This document shows positions 26,585-35,748 of a DNA stretch of 64,000 nt, piece after piece. Within the stretch, counting starts at the first letter, position 1. Every line of letters begins with the position of its first letter. Position numbers and translations under genes: made by a program. This DNA comes from JAAZMI01 sp050948785 (GTDB taxonomy: Bacteria; Bacillota; Dethiobacteria; DTU022; UBA8154), in the NCBI GenBank assembly GCA_050948785.1, contig JBMNEM010000008.1:124001-188000 (forward strand). Reading direction: 5' to 3'. Under the pieces are notes generated by a model. That model was given only the letters and a program-made list of their open reading frames with translations. It was not told where the DNA came from and did no database searches.

Positions 26585-27696
26585 AAAAAGCCCCCGCCAA
26601 ACAAGAGCTACGTAAACCCCCGGATTTTACAATATTTTTTACCGTGCTCATTTTAACAGCTTTCGGCCTGGTCATGGTCTTTAGTTCCAGCTATATAACC
26701 GCTTTAGAATCCAAAGGGGACGCATTCTTTTTTCTACGCCGCCAGGCTTTTTGGGTAGGATTGGGGTTAACGGGTATGATTTTTACAGCGAACTTCAATT
26801 ATTGGAAATGGCGGAAAACGGTTCCTTTGCTACTATTTGTGAATTTTTTACTGCTATTATGTGTTTTTATCCCGGGGTTGGGGGTTGAAATCGGTGGGGC
26901 CCGCCGTTGGATTTCCCTGGGTGGCCCTACTATTCAGCCTGCTGAATTTACGAAGCTGGTGCTTATTATTTTTACGGCAGCATTTTTGAGCAAAAAAAAC
27001 ATTGATATGGAAGATTTTTGGCGCAGCAGTTTTATACCCCTGGTTATGATGGCCGGTTCTTTTTTGCTCATTCTGGCGCAGCCCGATCTGGGTACGGGCG
27101 CGGCCTTGGCCCTAACCATCGGCATTATTATTTTTGCTGCGGGCATACCCTGGAAGCAGCTTTTTTATCTTATTTCTTTCAGTTTTCCTTTGATGCTTTT
27201 TTTTTCGTTGAGTGAAAAATATCGTATGAAGCGCATTTTTTCTTTTCTGGATCCCTGGGCCGATCCGCTGGATACGGGCTATCAGATTATCCAGTCGCTT
27301 TATGCTCTGGGTCCGGGGGGACTTTTTGGTGTTGGTTTAGGGCGTAGCCGCCAAAAATTGTATTACCTTCCCGAACCGCAGAATGACTTTATTTTTGCGA
27401 TTATCGGAGAAGAGCTTGGTTTTCTTGGGGCCGTAACGATCATGCTGCTTTTTTTTATCCTGATCTGGAGGGGTTTTAAAACTTCCCTGATGGCGCCGGA
27501 CAATTTCAGCAGCCTCTTGGCTACGGGAATAACAGCGATGGTGGCCGTGCAGACGTTACTGAACATCGGGGTGGTCACTGGCTCCATTCCTGTAACGGGG
27601 ATCAACCTCCCTTTGATCAGTGCCGGGGGAAGTTCCCTGTTTTTTACCATGTGCAGCATGGGTATCCTCATGAACATTTCGCGGTATAATCGTTAA
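26581..27696 (+). CDS. ftsW: SEDS-family peptidoglycan glycosyltransferase FtsW/SpoVE
   Basis: Polymerises lipid II at the septum together with its cognate class B PBP. The 371-residue protein has about ten membrane segments and the SEDS motifs GGARRWISLG, the large extracellular loop YALGPGGLFGVGLGRSRQK with PEPQNDFIFAIIGEE, and the late GINLPLISAGGSS. It is the only SEDS protein in the window and pairs by context with the PASTA PBP upstream. FtsW and the sporulation protein SpoVE cannot be told apart by eye. ATGA overlap with murD. Confidence 0.95.
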   Translation: MKKAPAKQELRKPPDFTIFFTVLILTAFGLVMVFSSSYITALESKGDAFFFLRRQAFWVGLGLTGMIFTANFNYWKWRKTVPLLLFVNFLLLLCVFIPGLGVEIGGARRWISLGGPTIQPAEFTKLVLIIFTAAFLSKKNIDMEDFWRSSFIPLVMMAGSFLLILAQPDLGTGAALALTIGIIIFAAGIPWKQLFYLISFSFPLMLFFSLSEKYRMKRIFSFLDPWADPLDTGYQIIQSLYALGPGGLFGVGLGRSRQKLYYLPEPQNDFIFAIIGEELGFLGAVTIMLLFFILIWRGFKTSLMAPDNFSSLLATGITAMVAVQTLLNIGVVTGSIPVTGINLPLISAGGSSLFFTMCSMGILMNISRYNR

Positions 27697-27711
27697 ACAC
27701 GGGAGGATAAA

Positions 27712-28812
27712 ATGCGGATTATTCTTACAGGCGGGGGAACCGGAGGACATATCTATCCGGCCTTGGCATTGGCACGTTATATTAGGAAAGTTAATCCCCG
27801 GGCAGAAATTATTTTTGTCGGTGCCAGTGGGGGTATGGAGGAAAAGATCGTTCCAGCGTCCGGATTTCACCTGCTCACTCTCCCGGTAAAAGGTCTTCCC
27901 CGCAGGCTGAATAAGCATTTTTGGAGAACTTTTTATTTGCTGGGAAGATCCAGCAGCCGAGCGAAAAAAATCCTGGCTGAATTTAAACCGGACTTGATTG
28001 TGGGCACAGGGGGCTATGCGGCTGCTCCTGTGATTCTCGCGGCCTTGATGCAACGTAAAAAAGTCTTTATCCATGAGCAAAATGTAATCCCGGGAGTTAC
28101 AAATCGTCTGGTTGCTCCCTGGGTTTATAAGGTATGCCTTTCCTTTGAAGCCTCCCGCCGGTATTTCAGGAAGAAGGCCAATCTTTGTGTAACCGGCAAT
28201 CCCCGTGCTTCGGAGGTGGGGCATGTGAGTAAAAGAGCGGCGCTCCAAATGTTAAATATGGATGTAAACCTGCCTCTGCTGCTGGTGGTCGGTGGCAGCA
28301 GAGGGGCTGCCAGGTTAAACCAGAGTACAGTGGATTTTTTGCTCCGATCCGTGGGAAATAAAAAGATGCAAATACTCTATATTACAGGAGAAATTTACTT
28401 TGAAGAAGTGATCTCCCGGCTCCGGGCGGCGGAAATATTTCAGCTCTATGATGGCCGCCTGCAGGTTCGCCCTTACCAGCAGGAAATGTCTCTAGCCCTG
28501 GCCGCTGCAGATCTGGTGATTACCAGGGCAGGGGCGACCACCCTGGCAGAGATCACCGCCCTGGGAATCCCGGCGATCATCATTCCCTCCCCCAATGTCG
28601 TCCATGACCACCAACTGATTAATGCCCGGGAACTTTCCCGGCAAGGAGCAGCTCTAGTCATCGAGGAACAAAATTTGAACGCACAGATTTTGCAAGAAAA
28701 AATATCCGGTTTATTAAATGATCCTGATAAATTAAATCAAATGAAGGAAAATAGTAAAAGACTGGGCTACCCGCAGGCTGCCGAAAATATTTATAAACTT
28801 ATGTTTCCTTAA
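27712..28812 (+). CDS. murG: Lipid II-forming N-acetylglucosaminyltransferase MurG
   Basis: Adds GlcNAc to lipid I at the inner face of the membrane. The 366-residue GT28-family protein has the N-terminal GGGTGGHIYPALALA, the second glycine loop GTGGYAAAPVI, HEQNVIPGVTNR, VVGGSRGAARLNQ and the nucleotide-binding TRAGATTLAEITALGIPAI. The ATG follows GGGAGG. Confidence 0.97.
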   Translation: MRIILTGGGTGGHIYPALALARYIRKVNPRAEIIFVGASGGMEEKIVPASGFHLLTLPVKGLPRRLNKHFWRTFYLLGRSSSRAKKILAEFKPDLIVGTGGYAAAPVILAALMQRKKVFIHEQNVIPGVTNRLVAPWVYKVCLSFEASRRYFRKKANLCVTGNPRASEVGHVSKRAALQMLNMDVNLPLLLVVGGSRGAARLNQSTVDFLLRSVGNKKMQILYITGEIYFEEVISRLRAAEIFQLYDGRLQVRPYQQEMSLALAAADLVITRAGATTLAEITALGIPAIIIPSPNVVHDHQLINARELSRQGAALVIEEQNLNAQILQEKISGLLNDPDKLNQMKENSKRLGYPQAAENIYKLMFP

Positions 28813-28986
28813 AGAGATAATGGACAAGTGCCAAAAAAAGGCACGCTGTTTGCAAAAGCTGCATAACATATACTATGAAAAATAGTCAAGATAAAAAGGG
28901 CGCCGCCGGTGCTGGATGCGGGATTTCAAAGGTGCACTGGATTTAAATCCGTGGGTCAGTGCGTATAAAGGACGGGGTGGATCTAA

Positions 28987-29907
28987 ATGGAATGGAAGAA
29001 AAAAATAGGCCAGATTTTAAGCAAGCCTCCCCTAATAGAGGAGCCCATGTCAAGGCATACATCTTTACATATTGGCGGACCTGCGGAATTTTTAGCTTTT
29101 CCCCAAAACACTACTGAGCTCAAAAACCTGCTTAAGATAGCTTTTCAGCACAATGTTCCCCTTTTTATCCTCGGCCAGGGAACCAATCTGCTCGTTAAGG
29201 ATCAAGGCCTGCGGGGAATAGTCGTAAACTTAAGCGAGCTATGTTCTTCCTATGATTTTTTTAGCCATGGTTTAAGGGCAGGAGCGGCAGTTTCTTTGTT
29301 CAGGCTGTGCCAGAAGGCTGCCGATAGGGGTTTAAAAGGGCTGGAATTTGCTACCGGTATTCCAGGGAGTCTGGGGGGTGCTTTATATATGAATGCCGGT
29401 GCCTATGGCTCGACTATCGGTGAACTGGTCCAGGAAGTAACCACGATTGATCTTCAGGGAAGGTGTCGGGTGCGCTCCCGTGAAGAGCTCGATTTTGCTT
29501 ATCGCTGGAGCATTTTTCAGGAGGAAAAAGTAATTATCCTGGAGGGAGTTCTCGCTCTGGTACCTGGAGACAGGAATGAAATCATCCAACAGACAAAAGC
29601 AATCCAGAAGGACAGACGTTCCAAACACCCATCTTTGCCAAGTGCCGGCAGTGTTTTCCGCAATCCCCCTGGAAAACCTGCGGGGCAACTAATAGAACAA
29701 GTGGGCGCCAAGGGGATGACGGTTGGCGATGCCCAGGTTTCCTTGCAGCATGGCAATTTTATTGTAAACAAGGGAAAAGCTACAGCCAGCGATGTATTAA
29801 CATTGATTGCAGAGATCAAACAAAAAGTGAAGGATGCTTTTGGTATAGAACTGGCCTTGGAAATTAAAGTTATCGGAGAAAATGGCGGTGAACAGAGGAG
29901 AAGATAA
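28987..29907 (+). CDS. murB: UDP-N-acetylenolpyruvoylglucosamine reductase MurB
   Basis: FAD- and NADPH-dependent second step of UDP-MurNAc synthesis. The 306-residue protein has the FAD-binding HTSLHIGGPAEF and GQGTNLLVKDQGLRG, the GLEFATGIPGSLGGALYMNAG segment, and the serine motif PSAGSVFRNP, which places it among type II (shorter, Gram-positive) MurB. GGGGTGG precedes the ATG. The 174-nt gap after murG holds a small GTGCC/GGCAC hairpin but no gene. Confidence 0.96.
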   Translation: MEWKKKIGQILSKPPLIEEPMSRHTSLHIGGPAEFLAFPQNTTELKNLLKIAFQHNVPLFILGQGTNLLVKDQGLRGIVVNLSELCSSYDFFSHGLRAGAAVSLFRLCQKAADRGLKGLEFATGIPGSLGGALYMNAGAYGSTIGELVQEVTTIDLQGRCRVRSREELDFAYRWSIFQEEKVIILEGVLALVPGDRNEIIQQTKAIQKDRRSKHPSLPSAGSVFRNPPGKPAGQLIEQVGAKGMTVGDAQVSLQHGNFIVNKGKATASDVLTLIAEIKQKVKDAFGIELALEIKVIGENGGEQRRR

Positions 29908-29908
29908 A

Positions 29909-31162
29909 ATGACGAAGTTTGTAATTGAGGGAGGAACCAGACTTAAGGGTTCTTTGTCGATCAAGGGTGCAAAAAACTCCATGCTGCCGATTATGGCTGC
30001 CGTAGTCCTTAGCGGCAGCAGTGAAGATATAGAGCTGCAAAATATACCCGCGATACTGGATATGCATGTTATGACCAAAATTTTACGATCTCTTGGGGCG
30101 ACAGTTAAATTCGCGGACAATACCCTGCGGATCAACGTCAAGGATTTGCACAGTTATACCATTCCCGAGGAACTGATGCGGGAAATGCGCTCTTCTATTT
30201 TTCTGATGGGACCGCTGCTGGCACGTTTTGGTAAAGTCCGGGTAACTTACCCGGGAGGCTGTTCTATCGGCCCGCGCCCCATAGATCTGCATTTTAAGGG
30301 ACTGGAGGCCTTAGGTGCTCAAATAAGTGAAGAGGACGGCTATATTATTGCTTCTGCCCCCAGACTTCAAGGGACCGAAGTACACCTGGATTATCCCAGC
30401 GTCGGTGCGACGGAAAACCTCATCATGGCCGCTGTTTTAGCCAAGGGAAGAATGATCATCAACAATGCTGCCAGGGAACCGGAAATTGTTGATCTGCAAA
30501 ATTTTTTAAACGCGATGGGAGCTGATATCCGGGGAGCGGGGACGGAAACATTGCGTATTAAAGGTGTTAAATCCGTAGGCCGGTGCACCTACCGTATTAT
30601 ACCCGATCGGATCGTTGCCGGAACTTATTTAATGGCTGCGGCGATAACAGGGGGAAAGCTACTGCTGAAAGGAATTATTCCCTCCCACCTGGATGCTGTA
30701 GTAGCGAAAATGAGAGAGGCAGGGGTCACGATTCAAGCTACCGAAGATAGCCTGGAGGTAGTGGAAAGCAAATTAAAAGCCGTGGAAACATTGCGTACTT
30801 TACCCTACCCTGGTTTTCCCACTGATCTGCAGGCGCCGATGATGGCTTTATTAACTCTGGCCCGGGGAAAGAGCGGGATCACGGAAAGCGTTTTTGAGGC
30901 CCGTTTCCGGCATGTAGGTGAGCTTAACCGCTTGAAGGCGCAGATTGCAGTGGAAGGGAGAACGGCCCTTATTCAGGGCGTAGAGAAACTTTCCGGGGCG
31001 GAAGTGGAAGCTACAGATTTACGGGCAGGCGCAGCTTTGATTTTAGCCGGTCTTGCCGCCGAAGGGCAAACAGTGGTGCATAACGCTAAATATATTGATC
31101 GCGGTTATGAGCGTATTGAAGAAGACCTCCAAAAATTGGGGGCGAGAATAACCAGAATTTAA
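29909..31162 (+). CDS. murA: UDP-N-acetylglucosamine 1-carboxyvinyltransferase MurA
   Basis: First committed step of peptidoglycan synthesis and the target of fosfomycin. The 417-residue protein has KGAKNSMLP at residues 19-27 and the catalytic cysteine C118 in YPGGCSIGPRPIDLH, so it should be fosfomycin-sensitive in principle. Start ATG 29909 follows AGAGGAGAAG, 1 nt after the murB stop; a longer in-frame start at 29882 lies inside murB and lacks a ribosome site. Confidence 0.97.
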   Translation: MTKFVIEGGTRLKGSLSIKGAKNSMLPIMAAVVLSGSSEDIELQNIPAILDMHVMTKILRSLGATVKFADNTLRINVKDLHSYTIPEELMREMRSSIFLMGPLLARFGKVRVTYPGGCSIGPRPIDLHFKGLEALGAQISEEDGYIIASAPRLQGTEVHLDYPSVGATENLIMAAVLAKGRMIINNAAREPEIVDLQNFLNAMGADIRGAGTETLRIKGVKSVGRCTYRIIPDRIVAGTYLMAAAITGGKLLLKGIIPSHLDAVVAKMREAGVTIQATEDSLEVVESKLKAVETLRTLPYPGFPTDLQAPMMALLTLARGKSGITESVFEARFRHVGELNRLKAQIAVEGRTALIQGVEKLSGAEVEATDLRAGAALILAGLAAEGQTVVHNAKYIDRGYERIEEDLQKLGARITRI

Positions 31163-31187
31163 AAAAATGGAATGAAAAGATCAACAC

Positions 31188-31211
31188 GGAGGCGGGTTTT
31201 AACCCGTCTCC
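31188..31211 (+). other. Hairpin between murA and ftsQ
   Basis: GGAGGCGGGTT (31188-31198) pairs with AACCCGTCTCC (31201-31211), eleven pairs with one wobble. No T-run follows. The 5' arm buries a GGAGG sequence just before ftsQ, so it may act on translation or as an mRNA-processing barrier. That role is inference. Confidence 0.5.
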
Positions 31212-31223
31212 CGGGTAAGGCTG

Positions 31224-32015
31224 GTGGTTAAGTTGGAAAACTCCCCGCACAAGTTTTCTTTTGGTCGCCATGAGCTCATTATCCAGCATAAAGCAAAAAA
31301 AAAGATCAAAAACAAACTTGGTTTTATTTTTCTTTTGATTATAGCTAACCTTTCTTTACTTATTTTTCTTCGTTCCCCCCTTTTTACTATAGAGGAGATC
31401 TCCATTCAGGGAGCGGACAAGCTTTCATTAAAGGAAGTTCATTTGGCTATGGGCATCAAGGAGGGGATGAATATCTGGAAGATTAGTCCACCGGAACTGC
31501 GGGAGCGAATTTTAACACTACCCCGGGTTGCAGAGGTGGAAGTGGAGAGGGCTCTGCCGAATAAACTGTTTATTTATATTCAGGAAAAAGATTTCCTGGC
31601 CCTGGTTCCCTATCATAGTTACTACCTGGAACTGGCCTCTGACGGTACATTTACCGGTATCAGGAATAATTATGATGGCGAGCTGCCCCTCATTAACGGG
31701 CTGCCCCAGAGCCGGATGGACGTGGGCACAAAAATTGTTGATCAGGAGCGGGGCGAAATAATTACGGTATTTCTGGAAGCCCTGCAGAGCATGCCTTCTC
31801 TCCCCTTAGCCGAAATTAATGTAGAAAATCCGAAGCAAATTATTGTTTATACCAATGAAGGTATGGAAGTATGGTTGGGGGGTAAAGTTGATTTGTTCAA
31901 AAAGATCGAAGTATTACAGCATATATATAGTCACTATTTCCCACTGGAAAATAATCCCGCCAGCGGGTATTTAGATTTACGTGTAGCCGAGGCACCGGTA
32001 TTCAAGCCTTTTTAA
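31224..32015 (+). CDS. ftsQ: Cell division protein FtsQ/DivIB
   Basis: A bitopic divisome protein of 263 residues. A basic cytoplasmic tail leads into one membrane helix (about 32-50, LGFIFLLIIANLSLLIFL). A POTRA domain follows (FTIEEISIQGADKLSLKEV to RVAEVEVERALPNKLFI) and a beta domain ending YLDLRVAEAPVF. It scaffolds FtsL and DivIC and regulates septal synthesis. GTG 31224 is the working start; the ribosome site is weak and TTG 31233 is possible. Confidence 0.9.
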   Translation: MVKLENSPHKFSFGRHELIIQHKAKKKIKNKLGFIFLLIIANLSLLIFLRSPLFTIEEISIQGADKLSLKEVHLAMGIKEGMNIWKISPPELRERILTLPRVAEVEVERALPNKLFIYIQEKDFLALVPYHSYYLELASDGTFTGIRNNYDGELPLINGLPQSRMDVGTKIVDQERGEIITVFLEALQSMPSLPLAEINVENPKQIIVYTNEGMEVWLGGKVDLFKKIEVLQHIYSHYFPLENNPASGYLDLRVAEAPVFKPF

Positions 32016-32112
32016 AATAAATTATTACCGTAAAAGGAAATATATTAAAAATGTGGAATAAGTAAATTATATGCCGTTAGAGAAGAGCCCGTTACTTTAG
32101 GGGGTGCTGTGT

Positions 32113-33342
32113 TTGACCAGGCGAGATCTAGTAGCAGGAATGGATATAGGAACTTCCCATGTTCGAGTTCTGGTTGGAGAATTTATTAACGATGGGACAA
32201 TGAATATTATTGGAGTGGGGACAAGCTCTTCTGAAGGTATCAAAAAGGGCGTCATTATAGACCTGGAAAGGACCGTAGATTCCATAAGTAGGGCTGTAGA
32301 TGAAGCCGAACGCATGGTGGGTGCTAAAATAGGGCCTTTAAATGTCGGCATTGTTGGCTCGAATGTCGGCCTGGTTAATAATAAAGGCATTGTTGCCGTA
32401 GCCAGGGACGATAAAGAGATCACCGAACAGGATGTGGAAAGAGTTCTGCAAGCAGCCCGGGTGATTGCTCTTCCACAGGACAGGGAGATTATTGATGTCA
32501 TCCCCCGGGAATTTATTGTTGACGGTTATGATGGCATCCGTGATCCGGTGGGTATGCTGGGGGTACGGTTGGAAGTGGAGGCCATGATTATTACCGGTGC
32601 TCTGACTTCTTTACGCAATCTTTTGCGCAGCTTAAACATGGCCGGCCTGGAAGTTAATGCTCTGGTCCTAAACTCGCTGGCCAATGGTGAAATCTGCCTT
32701 TCCCGGGATGAGAAGGAACTGGGTGTTTTTCTAATTGACCTAGGGGGAGGGATAACAGAGGTTTCACTTTTTCAACAAGGGGCGTTGAAAGATATTGCTG
32801 TTTTATCTGTCGGTGGGGACCATATTACCAACGACCTTGCTGTAGGTCTGCGTACAACATTTGAGTTGGCGGAGAAACTTAAAATCGAACACGGTTCTGT
32901 ATTGGAAAACCTGACCTCTAACAGTGAAGATATTGAGGTTGAAGGCATCAGCGGCAGAGAAAAACGTAAGATCTCTTCCCAGGAACTTTTCAATTATATT
33001 GAGCCGCGTGTCCTGGAGATGCTGCAGCTCTGCAGTGAAGAGATGGCGCGCATGGGTTTTACAAAAATGCCCCCGGCGGGGATCGTGCTTACGGGGGGAG
33101 TTTCTCTCTTAAAAGGAGTAACAGATCTGGCTGAGGAAGTTTTTGCCTGTCCCGTCCGTTTGGCCCAGCCCGAATACTTGGGGGTAAGGAGCCCTATATA
33201 TTCGACAGCGGTGGGGATTATCAGCTATGTAGCGCGTAATCACGTAACGAGGCAGTTAACCAGGCGTACAGAAAACAAAACAGGGTTATTTAATCATATT
33301 TGGCAGCGCATCAAGGCTTTTGTGCTCGATATTTGGCAATAA
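32113..33342 (+). CDS. ftsA: Cell division protein FtsA
   Basis: Actin-like protein tethering FtsZ to the membrane. The 409-residue protein has the N-terminal phosphate-1 loop GMDIGTSHVRVLVGE, the 1C insertion, FLIDLGGGITEVSLF (phosphate 2), and VLTGGVSLLKGV (adenosine motif). A C-terminal amphipathic stretch (LFNHIWQRIKAFVLDIW) should be the membrane-targeting helix. The start is TTG 32113, 6 nt after AGGGGGTG; the in-frame GTG 32104 overlaps that site. ftsZ follows. Confidence 0.95.
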   Translation: MTRRDLVAGMDIGTSHVRVLVGEFINDGTMNIIGVGTSSSEGIKKGVIIDLERTVDSISRAVDEAERMVGAKIGPLNVGIVGSNVGLVNNKGIVAVARDDKEITEQDVERVLQAARVIALPQDREIIDVIPREFIVDGYDGIRDPVGMLGVRLEVEAMIITGALTSLRNLLRSLNMAGLEVNALVLNSLANGEICLSRDEKELGVFLIDLGGGITEVSLFQQGALKDIAVLSVGGDHITNDLAVGLRTTFELAEKLKIEHGSVLENLTSNSEDIEVEGISGREKRKISSQELFNYIEPRVLEMLQLCSEEMARMGFTKMPPAGIVLTGGVSLLKGVTDLAEEVFACPVRLAQPEYLGVRSPIYSTAVGIISYVARNHVTRQLTRRTENKTGLFNHIWQRIKAFVLDIWQ

Positions 33343-33379
33343 TCCTAGGTGATTATTGTGAACCAGGGAGGTTAAAGAG

Positions 33380-34432
33380 ATGATTGATTTTGAAATAGAA
33401 ATGGAACCTTATGCTCAAATAAAAGTGATTGGTGTAGGTGGAGGTGGAAACAATGCTGTCAACCGCATGATCGCCGCGGGACTTAAAGGTGTTGATTTTA
33501 TTGTAGTCAATACTGATGCCCAGGCTTTGGAACTGGCGAAGGCCAGTACAAAGCTGCAAATTGGCAATAAACTGACCAAGGGCCTTGGTTCCGGCGGCAA
33601 CCCGGAAATTGGACAGCAAGCGGCGGAAGAGAGCAAACAAGAAATTGAATCGGTTTTAAAGGGTGCCGATATGATTTTTATCACTGCGGGGATGGGTGGA
33701 GGTACCGGCACAGGAGGAGCCCCGGTTATCGCTGAAATTGCCAAAAGCCTGGGTGCCTTAACTGTGGGTGTTGTCACCCGTCCTTTTATTTTTGAAGGGC
33801 GCAAGCGCATGACCCAGGCAGAGCAGGGGATTTTAACCCTTAAAGAAAAAGTCGATACCCTGATCGTTATTCCCAATGATAAGCTCCTCCAGGTTGTGGA
33901 TAAAAAAACTCCTTTAGTTGAGGCTTTTCGTATTGCCGATGATGTTTTACGCCAGGGTGTGCAGGGTATTTCGGACCTGATCGCCATTCCCGGTTTGATC
34001 AATTTGGATTTTGCTGATGTACGTACGATTATGAAAGAAACAGGAACGGCCTTGATGGGTGTGGGTGTTTCCAGTGGCCAAAACAGTGCCCTGGAAGCAG
34101 CAAAAGCTGCTATTTTCAGCCCATTATTAGAGACCTCCATTGAAGGGGCTCGCGGTGTTTTGATTAATATAACAGGGGGCAGCAACCTGAGCTTGTTTGA
34201 AATTCATGAAGCAGCTGAAACGATTTCAGAGGCTGCCGATCCTGAAGCAAATATAATTTTTGGTGCGGTAATTGATGAAACTTTTAAAGATGAATCCCGG
34301 GTTACCGTTATAGCAACAGGTTTCGATAAGAAGACGGCCGGCAGAAAAGAAGAGGCGGTACTCCGCCCCGGTTTGAACGAATCTGATATTGACATCCCGG
34401 CCTTCTTACGGCGCCGCCGGTCTGGAATGTAA
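33380..34432 (+). CDS. ftsZ: Cell division protein FtsZ
   Basis: Tubulin-like GTPase forming the division ring. The 350-residue protein has IGVGGGGNNAVNRM, the tubulin signature GMGGGTGTGGAPV, the T7 synergy loop NLDFADVRTIM, and the C-terminal peptide DIDIPAFLRR, which binds FtsA and SepF. The linker is short. GGGAGG precedes the ATG. Confidence 0.98.
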   Translation: MIDFEIEMEPYAQIKVIGVGGGGNNAVNRMIAAGLKGVDFIVVNTDAQALELAKASTKLQIGNKLTKGLGSGGNPEIGQQAAEESKQEIESVLKGADMIFITAGMGGGTGTGGAPVIAEIAKSLGALTVGVVTRPFIFEGRKRMTQAEQGILTLKEKVDTLIVIPNDKLLQVVDKKTPLVEAFRIADDVLRQGVQGISDLIAIPGLINLDFADVRTIMKETGTALMGVGVSSGQNSALEAAKAAIFSPLLETSIEGARGVLINITGGSNLSLFEIHEAAETISEAADPEANIIFGAVIDETFKDESRVTVIATGFDKKTAGRKEEAVLRPGLNESDIDIPAFLRRRRSGM

Positions 34433-34662
34433 AAATAGTAAAAAATGATTCTACTGCAAAAAGCTTATTTTATTCATCACAAGGCAAATCAATAAATCGA
34501 CTTTATGCGTGGAAGTAAAAGCGATTTATAATAAAATTGTTCACTTGTTGCTTTACAGGTTGCGATGGGGCAGCAGCCTAGCCCTACGAGCTTACTTCCA
34601 CTGAGCTTATTTCCGCGGTTAAAAAATCAATCAGCCAGCCAGATATTACCGTATCAACACAG

Positions 34663-34692
34663 GGTATAGGGTACCTATACCTTTTTATTTTT
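34663..34692 (+). terminator. Terminator at the end of the dcw cluster
   Basis: GGTATAGG (34663-34670) pairs perfectly with CCTATACC (34674-34681) across GTA, followed by TTTTTATTTTTT. It lies 231 nt after ftsZ. The rest of 34433-34829 has no gene. A TATAAT at 34735-34740 could be the -10 of the spoIIG operon. No good -35 and no clear Spo0A box (TGNCGAA) was found. Confidence 0.8.
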
Positions 34693-34829
34693 TATAAGTG
34701 CCAAATTATAACAAAATTTTAGCTCCTTTCCCGTTATAATGTAAGTGGTAAAGGTCAATTGCTCATAGATTTTTCCATAAAAGCATAGTAATAAATAACC
34801 GGCCTTTATCCTTGTGGCGGGAGGGGAAG

Positions 34830-35744
34830 ATGTACCTTGATCTGGTTCTGGCTTTAAACTTTGCCGTAAATTTTTTCCTGTTATGGCTGACCGGTTTTAT
34901 TACGGATCAAAAAAATGTTTTAGCCAGGCTTCTGGCCGGATCTGCACTTGGTGCAGCGTTTCTTTTAATCATTTTTTTGCCTGCCTGGCACCCCGTTTAC
35001 ACATGGCTTGGTAAAACGCTCATACCTTTATGCATGGTTTTAATATCTTTTCGTCCGCGGTTATTTGGTCAGGGTGCCTTACTTCTATTAACCCTTTACC
35101 TTTGTTCTTGCGCTTTAGGAGGACTGGTTCTGGCTTTCAGCTTGTGGGGAGAGTATCCTTTGGATTTTTCCAGGGGTATATATTACCTGCCGGCACCTTC
35201 ACTTTTTTACCTGTTTTTATCCGGTACTCTGCTTTATTTTTTGGCTCGCGGCCTTAAACCTTTTTTGCTGGATAAGTTCAACTTTCATTTCCTCTCAGCA
35301 AATTTAGAGATGGAGATTAGCTTTTGCGGAAAAAGTAAAAAACTTTCTGCTTTTTTAGATACAGGGAACATGCTGAAGGAACCCTTTTCCGGGCTGCCTG
35401 TAGCTGTTGTCTCTTATGCTGTTATCAAAGAGCTGCTTCCCCCGGAGATAGGTCGGTTCTTGAGTGACAAGCGCAGGATTGACTGGCAGCAGTTGGAAAA
35501 AGTGTTAGAGGGGATCAGCAGTGCAGCAAGGTTTTGCCTTATACCTTATCGTACACTTCAGGGGAGGGGTTTTCTTTTGGGTTTTAGACCGGAAAATATC
35601 AGGTTGTGGCAGAAAGGTTGCAGCCTGGGATTTCAAAAAAAATTAATTATTGGCATTCAGCCGGAACAGATTCACCCTACAGCGGAGTATGAAGTGTTAC
35701 TGCCGTTAGAAATCTGGCGTTCTGCCAATAAACAAGAAGGTTGA
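34830..35744 (+). CDS. spoIIGA: Sigma-E processing peptidase SpoIIGA
   Basis: Membrane aspartic protease that activates pro-sigma-E in the mother cell after a forespore signal. The 304-residue protein has about five membrane segments in the N-terminal half and a cytoplasmic C-terminal domain with the aspartate motif FLDTGN (about 178-183) followed by LKEPFSGLPVAVV. ATG 34830 follows GGGAGGGGAAG. It lies 4 nt upstream of sigE, the standard spoIIG arrangement. Confidence 0.95.
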   Translation: MYLDLVLALNFAVNFFLLWLTGFITDQKNVLARLLAGSALGAAFLLIIFLPAWHPVYTWLGKTLIPLCMVLISFRPRLFGQGALLLLTLYLCSCALGGLVLAFSLWGEYPLDFSRGIYYLPAPSLFYLFLSGTLLYFLARGLKPFLLDKFNFHFLSANLEMEISFCGKSKKLSAFLDTGNMLKEPFSGLPVAVVSYAVIKELLPPEIGRFLSDKRRIDWQQLEKVLEGISSAARFCLIPYRTLQGRGFLLGFRPENIRLWQKGCSLGFQKKLIIGIQPEQIHPTAEYEVLLPLEIWRSANKQEG

Positions 35745-35748
35745 AAAA

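Noticed and set aside
27556..28248. - strand open frame of 230 codons across ftsW and murG
   Set aside because: Antisense shadow of two conserved genes, with no family-like motif.
28850..28876. Sporulation-type (sigma-E/K-like) promoter ahead of murB
   Set aside because: CATAACATA resembles a sigma-K -10, but no matching -35 is convincing and such short AT-rich matches are frequent.
33415..34185. Long open frame (256 codons) on the - strand opposite ftsZ
   Set aside because: It lies wholly inside ftsZ, has no ribosome site, and its translation is a Ser/Pro/Thr-rich shadow of the conserved ftsZ codons.
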